Origin: Oscillospiraceae bacterium
Lineage (GTDB): Bacteria; Bacillota; Clostridia; Saccharofermentanales; Saccharofermentanaceae
Direction: 5' to 3'
Assembly: GCA_902788505.1 (NCBI GenBank)
Contig: CADAKH010000017.1
Coordinates: forward strand, 62,001 to 126,000
Length of the DNA: 64,000 nucleotides
Notes under the pieces: generated by a model
What the model was told of the DNA's origin: nothing
What the model saw: only the letters and a program-made list of their open reading frames with translations
Database searches by the model: none
Translations under genes and position numbers: made by a program
Part shown: in pieces, positions 44,634-52,315 of the stretch
Position numbering within the stretch: the stretch's first letter is position 1
Layout of the letters: each line of letters opens with the position of its first letter

Positions 44634-45740
44634 TCAGAGATTGCCGATAACAGCCTTTGTTATCTCTTTCGTTCCGACAAGTGTAAAATTGTTGCTTTCG
44701 CCAATGAAAGTTATGTCGCTGGTGCGAAGTCCGCTTGCAATCGTCTTCTTAACAGCATTTTCAATATCAGATGCTATCTCCTCTTCACCAAACATGATCC
44801 TCATCATCATAGCTGCAGAAAGGATCGTAGCAAAAGGATTAGCCTTGTTCTGTCCGGCAATATCAGGAGCTGAACCGTGGATCGGTTCAAATAAGCCCGG
44901 TGTGCCCGGAGCGCCTATTGATGCAGATGGCAGCATTCCTATAGAGCCTGCAATCTGACCGGCTTCATCAGAAAGGATATCACCGAACATATTGCTTGTA
45001 ACAATAACATCAAAGCTTGAAGGCCTGCTTATAAGCTGCATCGAAGCATTATCAACATAAAGGCAGTCAAACTCGACTTCCGGATAATCAAAGCTCATCT
45101 GGCTTGCGAGCGTTCTCCACATTCTGCTTGAGACAAGGACATTTGCCTTATCAACTAGAGTAAGCTTCTTTCTTCGCTTCATAGCAAGCTCAAAAGCGAT
45201 CTTAAGGATCCTGTTGATCTCACCTTCGGAATAACTCTCTGTATCAAAAGCAACCTTTCCCTTAACTGTTCCGTCAGGAAGTCTGTCACCGCTCTGGTAA
45301 ACACCGTTCTTACCGAAATAAATACCACCGGTAAGTTCTCTTACGATAACGAAATCAACCTGTCCCGGATTCTTAAGAGGAGATGCATCCTTTAGTTCGT
45401 CATATACTACAACCGGTCTCAAATTCGCATAAAGACCCAGGCCCGATCTCAACCCGAGAATTGCTCTTTCAGGTCTTAACTCAGGTTCCATCTCATCCCA
45501 CTTCGGACCGCCGACAGCACCCAGCAATACGGCATCGCTGTCTTTGGCGGAGAAGATAGTCTCCTGCGGAAGCGGAATACCGAAACTGTCTATGGCATCT
45601 CCGCCTGCTTTCAGTTCCCTGGTTGCAATCTCAACATCCTTTTTCGAAGATGCGGCAACCAACACTTCAATTGCTGAAGATGTTATCTCAGGACCGATTC
45701 CATCGCCCGGTATTACTGCTATGTTGTACTTCTTTGCCAT
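44634..45740 (-). CDS. leuB: 3-Isopropylmalate dehydrogenase
   Basis: 368 residues. NIAVIPGDGIGPEITSSAIE, DNASMQLISRPSSFDV and GDILSDEAGQIAGSIG identify the NAD-dependent beta-decarboxylating dehydrogenase family; with leuC and leuD upstream this is LeuB. It oxidises 3-isopropylmalate to the precursor of 2-oxoisocaproate in leucine synthesis. It follows leuD by 12 bases. Confidence 0.97.
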   Translation of the reverse strand: MAKKYNIAVIPGDGIGPEITSSAIEVLVAASSKKDVEIATRELKAGGDAIDSFGIPLPQETIFSAKDSDAVLLGAVGGPKWDEMEPELRPERAILGLRSGLGLYANLRPVVVYDELKDASPLKNPGQVDFVIVRELTGGIYFGKNGVYQSGDRLPDGTVKGKVAFDTESYSEGEINRILKIAFELAMKRRKKLTLVDKANVLVSSRMWRTLASQMSFDYPEVEFDCLYVDNASMQLISRPSSFDVIVTSNMFGDILSDEAGQIAGSIGMLPSASIGAPGTPGLFEPIHGSAPDIAGQNKANPFATILSAAMMMRIMFGEEEIASDIENAVKKTIASGLRTSDITFIGESNNFTLVGTKEITKAVIGNL

Positions 45741-45752
45741 TTTTCTTACCCC

Positions 45753-46250
45753 TTACCTTTCAACCATGGACTCTGTATATCCGACAAGTCCGCCATTTGC
45801 CATGATGTTCTTTATAAACTCGGGAAAAGGCTTTGAATTAAAGCTCTCTCCCGTAGTCTTATCTGTGATGATACCTGTATCAAAATCAGCTTCGATCTCA
45901 TCTCCGTCATTGATCTTTAAAGCCGCTTCAGGACACTCGAGAATAGGAAGTCCTACATTGATCGAATTACGGTAGAATATCCTTGCAAAATCATTCGCTA
46001 TAACAAGGGAGACTCCGCTTGCTTTAATGGCAACGGGTGCATGCTCTCTTGAAGAACCGCATCCGAAATTTTTCCCTGCGACCATAATATCTCCGGGCTT
46101 TACACGGGAGACAAAAGTCTTGTCGATATCTTCCATACAATGCTCTTTAAGGTGTCCGGGGTCAGCCGAAGTAAGATATCTTGCCGGGATGATAACATCG
46201 GTGTCGATGTTGTCGCCATATTTAAAAACTCTGCCGCTTACCTTCATCAA
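45753..46250 (-). CDS. leuD: 3-Isopropylmalate dehydratase, small subunit
   Basis: 165 residues, usual length. [17 protein letters not shown] at the N-terminus and [16 protein letters not shown] are diagnostic of LeuD. It forms the swivelling half of the isomerase that converts 2- to 3-isopropylmalate. Placed 12 bases after leuC and 12 before leuB. Confidence 0.97.
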   Translation of the reverse strand: MMKVSGRVFKYGDNIDTDVIIPARYLTSADPGHLKEHCMEDIDKTFVSRVKPGDIMVAGKNFGCGSSREHAPVAIKASGVSLVIANDFARIFYRNSINVGLPILECPEAALKINDGDEIEADFDTGIITDKTTGESFNSKPFPEFIKNIMANGGLVGYTESMVER

Positions 46251-46262
46251 GTTCCCCCTCCC

Positions 46263-47543
46263 TTAAAGTTCATCAGGTGTTCCTACACGGCCTAAAACTG
46301 CCGAACTTGCAGCAACGGGAACACCGCTGAGAATTACTTCGGATTCGGGATCACCCATGCGTCCGACAAAATTCCTGTTAGTCGTTGAAACACATCTCTC
46401 GCCCTTTGCAAGAACACCCATATAGCCGCCCAGGCAGGGACCGCATGTAGGAGTTGAGATAACGCATCCTGCATCATCAAGATCCTGAAGCCAGCCGTTA
46501 TCCATGGCCTGTCTGTATACTTTCTGCGAACCGGGAATGACAATGCATCTGACATCCCTGTGGACCTTGAGTCCCTTAAGGATGGTAGCTGCCGCACCGA
46601 TATCTTCAAGTCTTCCGTTTGTGCATGAACCTATGACGACCTGGTCTATCTTCAAGTCTTTGCACTCAGAAGCTTTTCTGGTATTGGAAGGCAGATGAGG
46701 AAGAGCAACAGTAAGGTCGATGTCGTTGAGATCAATATCAATCACCTGACTGTATTCAGCGTCTTCATCAGCCGTGTAGATCTTATAATCACTCTTGATA
46801 AATCTCTCGGGATTCGTTCTTGAGATATATTTGAGAGTGTAGTTATCCACAGGGAAAATACCGTTCTTCGCACCACACTCTATAGCCATATTGCAGACTG
46901 TAAGTCTTCCGTCCATCGACAGCGCCTTAATACCGTCACCGTCAAACTCCAATGATTTATAAAGCGCACCGTCAACACCGATCTTACCGATGAGAGACAG
47001 GATAAGGTCCTTACCGGTAACAAATTTCTTAAATCTTCCGGTGAGATTTACCTTAATTGCTTCAGGGACCTTAAACCAGGTAACGCCTCTGGCCATTGCA
47101 CAGGCAAGATCAGTAGAACCGACTCCTGTCGAGAAAGATCCCAGAGCACCATAAGTACATGTATGCGAATCAGCACCGATAACAAGGTCTCCCGGAAGAA
47201 CTATTCCGTTATCCGGAAGGATAACATGTTCGATACCCATTTCTCTTCTGCCAAGTTCATAGTAATGAGTGATCTCGTATTCGCGTGCGAAGCAACGCAT
47301 TGTCTTATTAAGCTCCGCTGATTTGATATCTTTATTCGGTGTGAAATGATCCTGGATCATAAGGACTCTGTCTTTATCGAAAACATCCTTAACACCGAGT
47401 TTTTCAAATACTTTAATGGCAGGCGGTGTCGTGACATCATTGCCCAGAACATAATCAAGTTTAGCCTCGATAAGATCTCCCGGACGGACACAATCCAGCC
47501 CCGCATGATCGGCAAGAATCTTCTGCGTCATGGTCATAGACAT
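46263..47543 (-). CDS. leuC: 3-Isopropylmalate dehydratase, large subunit
   Basis: 426 residues from the ATG at 47543, nine bases after GGAGG; the open frame to 47564 starts on that site and is rejected. 4Fe-4S aconitase-type motifs are clear: [33 protein letters not shown]. Start of a leuC-leuD-leuB set; leuA is not present. No T-box or leader peptide is visible in the short upstream gap. Confidence 0.97.
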   Translation of the reverse strand: MSMTMTQKILADHAGLDCVRPGDLIEAKLDYVLGNDVTTPPAIKVFEKLGVKDVFDKDRVLMIQDHFTPNKDIKSAELNKTMRCFAREYEITHYYELGRREMGIEHVILPDNGIVLPGDLVIGADSHTCTYGALGSFSTGVGSTDLACAMARGVTWFKVPEAIKVNLTGRFKKFVTGKDLILSLIGKIGVDGALYKSLEFDGDGIKALSMDGRLTVCNMAIECGAKNGIFPVDNYTLKYISRTNPERFIKSDYKIYTADEDAEYSQVIDIDLNDIDLTVALPHLPSNTRKASECKDLKIDQVVIGSCTNGRLEDIGAAATILKGLKVHRDVRCIVIPGSQKVYRQAMDNGWLQDLDDAGCVISTPTCGPCLGGYMGVLAKGERCVSTTNRNFVGRMGDPESEVILSGVPVAASSAVLGRVGTPDEL

Positions 47544-47636
47544 AAGGGCTAACCTCCGAAACAATAATAAATATTTTACTATATTATCGGTTTTCGAGAA
47601 AGGTTAATTAATAATATAAATCAGGCAGATCGGGAC

Positions 47637-49544
47637 TTATTCAAGCTCGTTCAGTTCAAAATACTCATCATACAGAGCAGAGAGTTTTGCAGCATTTTCC
47701 TCGTAACGCTTGAGATCTTCGCTGGTGCATGAACCGCCGAACTTTGCTTCAAGTTCTTTCTGCTCCGCTTCAAGCTTTGTAGTTTCCTTCTCTATATCGG
47801 ATATTCTCTGGCGGCGCTTTGCAGACTCTTTCCTGCCCTGAGCACGGTTAACATTTCTGACAGTATTCTCATTTTCCTGCTTTGGTGTTTCAGTTACTGC
47901 AGGTTCATTTGAATCTGTCTGCATTGCTTTGCGGTAAAAATAATACGAATCATACAGTTCGGCTTTTCTGTCTTTGAAACCGAGCACTTTGTCAGCACAC
48001 TTATCAATGAAAAATCTGTCGTGGCTGACACAGATTACAGCACCGCTGTATTCCTTGATCGCATCCTCAAGGATTTCTCTCGAATTGATGTCCAGATGAT
48101 TGGTAGGCTCGTCAAGAAACAACACATCTGGGTTCTCGCGGAGAAGACAGCACAGATAAAGTCTTGATCTTTCACCACCGGATAACATCGATATCTTTTT
48201 GAATGCATCGTCACCTTTGAATCCGAAACGCGCAAGAAGTGTCCTTGCTTCCGTTGTTCCGATATCACTTCTTGATACGAGTTCGTCAAAACAGTTCATT
48301 TCCTCATCATCGAAAGGAACAAACTGTTCCATGTATCCCATAGATTGAGCTGAACCTATGAGCACAGTGCCGGAGGAACCTTTCAGTTTCTCACCGGCAT
48401 GACCGGAAAGCAGTTTTAACAGTGTAGTCTTACCGCAACCGTTGGGACCTGCAAGGAACAGCTTCTCATCTGCAGTAACTTCAAATGACAAAGGGTCAAA
48501 AAGATTTGTGTCAGAATCTTCAAACTTCATGGATAGATCTTTTGCCTGAAGTATGATCCTGTCAGATCTTCCAGTTCTTTCAAGAGGCTGAGCGGTAAAG
48601 CTCATCTTCGCATAACCGGACGGCAGCTTTGCTCTTGCCGCTTCAAGCTGGTCTTCAAGTTTTGCAACCATCTTTTCGCGCTGATGGTAACCGCTTATAT
48701 TACGGTGCGAGAGCATAGTCTGTTTAACATCCAGCTGATGTGCAAGTTCTTCTTCCAAAGCCTTGGTGACAAGACTCTGAGACTTTATGAAGTGCTCTTT
48801 CTGCTCTTTGTAATCTGTATAGCCGCCTTTGTATTCGGTGATGTGACCGCCGTCTAATTCAATAACTCTTGTAGCAACCTGATCGATAAAATGTCTGTCA
48901 TGGGTAATAACAAATACAGCTCCGCCATAAGAAGCAAGAAACTTCTCAAGCCATTCCACAGCTTCCATATCAAGATGGTTTGTAGGCTCGTCGAGAAGAA
49001 GGATATCCGGTCTGTCGACAATAAGTCTGGCAAGACAGACTCTCATCTTCTCTCCTCCGGAAAGGCCGGTGAAATCATCTCTGTCATGAATATCAGCAAG
49101 ACCTAATCCTGCAAGTGCATCCTTCAGTCTGTATTCATAATCATAGCCGCCGGCTGCTTCAAACTGAGACTGGTACTTAGACAACTCTTCAACTAAGGAT
49201 GTTGCATCTGATCCGAGTTCGGATGCATGTGTAATCTTAGTTGATATCTCTTCGATCTTAAGTTCGAGTTCTAATAGATTTGACGGTTTCAAAGATGCAC
49301 CGGAAAGATCCTGTTCATCCATGTTCTGAGAAAGGTAACCTGCAATAGTATTGCCGTGCAGAATCACTTCTCCTTCATCAGGAGTAATCACACCTTTGAT
49401 TATCTTAAACAAAGTGGATTTGCCCGCTCCGTTATCACCTATAAAAGCTATCCTGTCACCCTTGTTCACGCGAAAAGAAACACCGTCCAATACACGGCGC
49501 TGTCCGTAATTCATCGTGATGTTACTGAGTGTCAGAAGCGGCAT
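47637..49544 (-). CDS. ABC-F family ATPase (ribosome-associated type)
   Basis: 635 residues with two ABC domains and no membrane segment. First: FIGDNGAGKSTLFK, FTGLSGGEKMRVCLARL, ILLLDEPTNHLDMEAVEW. Second: AGPNGCGKTTLLKLL, SMLSGGERSRLYLCCLL, FLDEPTNHLDINSR. The linker between them (about residues 245-310) is the ABC-F interdomain helix pair, and a Glu/Lys-rich coiled coil closes the C-terminus. Family members act on ribosomes in translation or antibiotic protection. It most resembles the YdiF/Uup group. AAAGGA precedes the ATG. Confidence 0.94.
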   Translation of the reverse strand: MPLLTLSNITMNYGQRRVLDGVSFRVNKGDRIAFIGDNGAGKSTLFKIIKGVITPDEGEVILHGNTIAGYLSQNMDEQDLSGASLKPSNLLELELKIEEISTKITHASELGSDATSLVEELSKYQSQFEAAGGYDYEYRLKDALAGLGLADIHDRDDFTGLSGGEKMRVCLARLIVDRPDILLLDEPTNHLDMEAVEWLEKFLASYGGAVFVITHDRHFIDQVATRVIELDGGHITEYKGGYTDYKEQKEHFIKSQSLVTKALEEELAHQLDVKQTMLSHRNISGYHQREKMVAKLEDQLEAARAKLPSGYAKMSFTAQPLERTGRSDRIILQAKDLSMKFEDSDTNLFDPLSFEVTADEKLFLAGPNGCGKTTLLKLLSGHAGEKLKGSSGTVLIGSAQSMGYMEQFVPFDDEEMNCFDELVSRSDIGTTEARTLLARFGFKGDDAFKKISMLSGGERSRLYLCCLLRENPDVLFLDEPTNHLDINSREILEDAIKEYSGAVICVSHDRFFIDKCADKVLGFKDRKAELYDSYYFYRKAMQTDSNEPAVTETPKQENENTVRNVNRAQGRKESAKRRQRISDIEKETTKLEAEQKELEAKFGGSCTSEDLKRYEENAAKLSALYDEYFELNELE

Positions 49545-49598
49545 ATTAATTCCTTTGAAATATTAATCACGGCAATCATTGTATCACAGAAATAAAAA

Positions 49599-49625
49599 AG
49601 GGTTGCCTCAACTTGAGACAACCCT
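49599..49625 (-). terminator. Intrinsic terminator of the lysine-rich protein gene
   Basis: Minus-strand RNA: AGGGTTGTCTCA, three-base loop, TGAGGCAACCCT with one G-U wobble, then TTTTTTATTTC. The plus strand has a mismatch there. Confidence 0.93.
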
Positions 49626-49651
49626 AATTCATTCTAATTGTTTTGCAAAAA

Positions 49652-50077
49652 TCAGAAGAGATCTACACCGTTACCATCAACGTCGTAAGCCTTCTTCTCA
49701 GCAGCAACAACATAGATCTTGCCAGCCTTAGGAAGCTTCTTTGCGATAGCTGTAGCAGAGATTTCCTGACCATCGATCTGGAAGATGATCTCAGCAGCCT
49801 TCTTAGCAGCAACCTTCTTAGCAGCGGGCTTCTTAGCAGCCTTCTTTGCAGCAGGCTTCTTAGCAGCAGCCTTCTTTGCAGGAGCAGCCTTCTTAGCAGC
49901 GGGCTTCTTAGCAGCAGCCTTCTTTGCAGGAGCAGCCTTCTTTGCAGCGGGCTTCTTAGCAGCCTTCTTTGCAGCGGGCTTCTTAGCAGCGGGTGCAGCC
50001 TTAACTTCTGCCTTAGGAGCAGCAGCAGGAGCAGCAACAGGTGCTACTGTCTTAACTTCTTTCTTTTCTGTATCCAT
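49652..50077 (-). CDS. Lysine/alanine-rich histone-H1-like protein with C-terminal DUF6465-like domain
   Basis: 141 residues from the ATG at 50077, ten bases after GGAGG; the open frame to 50116 overlaps that site. Residues about 22-95 are AAKKPAAKK-type repeats, as in the tail of eukaryotic H1 and bacterial HctA or AlgP-like proteins. Residues 96-141 form a small domain ending in NGVDLF: the FQIDGQEISATAIAK and VVAAEKKAYDV patterns fit the DUF6465 family of Clostridia. Strongly basic and likely to bind nucleic acid or other polyanions; the role is unproven. A consensus-type promoter and strong terminator suggest a well-expressed single gene. Confidence 0.86.
   Translation of the reverse strand: MDTEKKEVKTVAPVAAPAAAPKAEVKAAPAAKKPAAKKAAKKPAAKKAAPAKKAAAKKPAAKKAAPAKKAAAKKPAAKKAAKKPAAKKVAAKKAAEIIFQIDGQEISATAIAKKLPKAGKIYVVAAEKKAYDVDGNGVDLF
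49793..50014. repeat. In-gene tandem repeat coding Lys-Ala-Pro units
   Basis: Short GC-biased units built on GCAGCxGGCTTCTT / GCAGCCTTCTTTGC recur through this stretch, coding PAAKK and APAKKA. A 48-base block (AAPAKKAAAKKPAAKK) occurs twice back to back. It also keeps other frames open, giving false reading frames on both strands. Confidence 0.85.
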
Positions 50078-50118
50078 ACTAAAAGAACCTCCGTATTTTT
50101 CCTTGTTTGGATACAATA

Positions 50119-50147
50119 AATCTACATTTCTTTATAATTTGTGTCAA
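50119..50147 (-). promoter_or_regulatory. Promoter of the lysine-rich protein gene
   Basis: Minus strand: consensus TTGACA (50142-50147), 17 bases, TAGATT (50119-50124), about 40 bases ahead of the start codon. Confidence 0.7.
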
Positions 50148-50313
50148 CAAACATTTTTTATAATTTTTTCAACATTAAGTTTCTTTGCAAGATTCTATTT
50201 GTTCAAAATACACACAAAGAACAATCACATTTTGGTTTTAACTTCAACATTGTTTTCACAAATTTTCATTTTATCCGATAGAATTCACATCTTTGATATT
50301 TTAAAATAACCGC

Positions 50314-51573
50314 ATGAACAAAATCTTTACAGTCTTCAAATGGGAAATCAGCAAGCTCTTTTCGAGTTGGCGCAGAACATTCACACTATTTCTACTTCCT
50401 GCTATTTTCCTTGTAGGAATGTTGAATCTGTTTCCTATTCTGATCAATTACATGTCAACAGGTTCTCTTAACAAGCAGCCAGTTACCTGTGTTGATGCTC
50501 CCGATACATTCAGAAACTATGTTGAAAACACAGTTGATGCCACAGCTTTCAAATATGAATACATAACATTTGATGAATTTAAAGAAATGTCTGCGGATAA
50601 AGAAAGCTACCGCAAACAGCTTCGTAAGGGCATGCTCGTTTGTCTGTTTTTCTCCGGTGATTTTGAACACACATTCGATGATGAGGTCAGAGCATATTAC
50701 GATGAACTTTCCAAAGAAAACACCGAAGCGGAAAGTAGCGCTATTATTTTCCTTGCATATGACGGCGGTTCATTTACCGCAAACACCAGGATCGAACAGT
50801 TTAAAGAAAGTGTTTTAAAGGATTATCAGTCCTCTCTTGTTGATACATTGGGCGGGGGTTTTACTCCAATCGGAAGTTCGCTTTTTCAGGTTGATGTTTT
50901 CAACCCGGTAACCAAATTTGCAGATCATAGAACTGTTGCAAATAATACAGCCGGAAGAGTAGTAGCCGGCGTGCTCATGATCCTTATGTATTACACCACA
51001 TATTCACTGGTAAGCGATATGTTCGCATCTGAACGTGAAAGAGGATTTATGGCTAAACTCATAATGACTCCGGTACCCAGAAAACAGATCTACATGGGAA
51101 AGATCCTCGCAATTACATCAATTGTTTCTTTCACATCACTGCTTACGCTCGGACTTCTTTTCTTATCATCCTGGCTGAACCGCAGCAACGATGCTATGTC
51201 GCTTCTTCCCTTCGGAATGTTTCTGACGCCTTCCGAACTGCTGATAGTTCTGCTGACAATTCCGATCACGGTCCTTTTGATGACAGCCGTTTGCGTATCC
51301 ACTGTATTCTCATTGAAGAATATGGAGGATATTACTGTTAACCTTCAGCTTCCGCTCATCTATTTCCTTGGTGATTTTTTCCTTCAGCTTTTCAGAGGCA
51401 CAAGACCTACCACACTCGAATATTTCATACCTGTACATAATTCCATGGAATTGATCTCTGAAACATTTATGGCTCAGGATAAATTATGGCATGTGTTATT
51501 TGTATATCTGCTCAATATAGGTATAGCAATAGCGGTATTTGCACACACGTTCAAGAAAGAGGAAAACAAATGA
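50314..51573 (+). CDS. ABC-2 type transporter permease (NatB-like)
   Basis: 419 residues. N-terminus MNKIFTVFKWEISKLFSSW, one membrane helix, a large external domain (about residues 45-200), then five to six helices with SDMFASERERGFMAKLIMTP, the cytosolic coupling motif of NatB-type permeases. NatAB relatives export Na+ or small compounds; the substrate is unknown here. No ribosome site precedes the ATG; TAAAAT ends six bases before it. ATGA overlap with the ATPase gene downstream. Confidence 0.88.
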   Translation: MNKIFTVFKWEISKLFSSWRRTFTLFLLPAIFLVGMLNLFPILINYMSTGSLNKQPVTCVDAPDTFRNYVENTVDATAFKYEYITFDEFKEMSADKESYRKQLRKGMLVCLFFSGDFEHTFDDEVRAYYDELSKENTEAESSAIIFLAYDGGSFTANTRIEQFKESVLKDYQSSLVDTLGGGFTPIGSSLFQVDVFNPVTKFADHRTVANNTAGRVVAGVLMILMYYTTYSLVSDMFASERERGFMAKLIMTPVPRKQIYMGKILAITSIVSFTSLLTLGLLFLSSWLNRSNDAMSLLPFGMFLTPSELLIVLLTIPITVLLMTAVCVSTVFSLKNMEDITVNLQLPLIYFLGDFFLQLFRGTRPTTLEYFIPVHNSMELISETFMAQDKLWHVLFVYLLNIGIAIAVFAHTFKKEENK

Positions 51574-52301
51574 TCGAATTAATTGACGTGCATAAGAGTT
51601 ATACAAAGGACAAAGAGACTATCAAAGGTGTAAGCTTTGAGGTCCACGAAGGCGAGATCTTCGGTCTGTTGGGACCTAACGGTGCCGGCAAGACTACGCT
51701 TATGCAGATGATCGCGACTTTAATGAAACCTACATCAGGTCAGATCCTTATCGACGGATTATCAGCAGATAAGAATCTGCTGGATATACATCGAAAGATC
51801 GGCTTCCTTACAAATGAGATCAAGCTTGATCCTATGTCAACACCGAATGCTTTGTTTGAATTCTTCGCAAAGCTCTACGACATTCCGGATAGTGAACTCA
51901 GGGACAGACGTGATGAGAGTTTTGCAAGATTCGGCATTTCACCTTTTGCCGATAAGCGTTTCAAAGAGTTATCGACCGGTATGAAACAAAAGATCTCGAT
52001 TGCCATCAGCCTTATTCATAATCCGCCGGTCATCATTTTCGATGAACCTACGAACGGACTCGATATCCTCACCTCGAAACAGGTTACTGACTATCTTAAG
52101 GAACTGAGAACTAAAGGTCACGCTATCATACTTTCAACACACATCTTCTCTGTTGCAGAAGAACTCTGTGACAATATCGCCATGCTGATCGACGGTTCGA
52201 TCGTCGCACAGGGAACTGTCGATGAACTTATCGCTCTGGCTAAGGTAAATACATTTGAAGAAGCATTTTTCAATATATACGTTGCTCATCACAAGGAATA
52301 A
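51570..52301 (+). CDS. ABC transporter ATP-binding protein (NatA-like)
   Basis: 243 residues from the ATG at 51570, with AAGAGGA ahead; the frame is open far upstream inside the permease gene. Walker A LLGPNGAGKTTLMQM, signature FKELSTGMKQKISIAIS, Walker B VIIFDEPTNGLDI, switch His LSTHIFSVAEEL. It lies between two permease genes, so it likely powers a heteromeric exporter. Confidence 0.94.
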   Translation: MIELIDVHKSYTKDKETIKGVSFEVHEGEIFGLLGPNGAGKTTLMQMIATLMKPTSGQILIDGLSADKNLLDIHRKIGFLTNEIKLDPMSTPNALFEFFAKLYDIPDSELRDRRDESFARFGISPFADKRFKELSTGMKQKISIAISLIHNPPVIIFDEPTNGLDILTSKQVTDYLKELRTKGHAIILSTHIFSVAEELCDNIAMLIDGSIVAQGTVDELIALAKVNTFEEAFFNIYVAHHKE

Positions 52302-52315
52302 CGCGGTACAAATAT

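Noticed and set aside
47544..47636. T-box or leucine leader before leuC
   Set aside because: The gap is too short and shows no T-box sequence, Leu-rich short frame or hairpin.
49793..50014. Possible CRISPR-like array
   Set aside because: The repeats are contiguous codon repeats in a protein gene, with no unique spacers and no cas genes.
49643..50309. Plus-strand open frames rich in Ser/Leu or Ala/Phe opposite the lysine-rich gene
   Set aside because: These are shadows of the AAKKP repeat in other frames; no ribosome site, and similar shadows occur opposite the GlgB tail.
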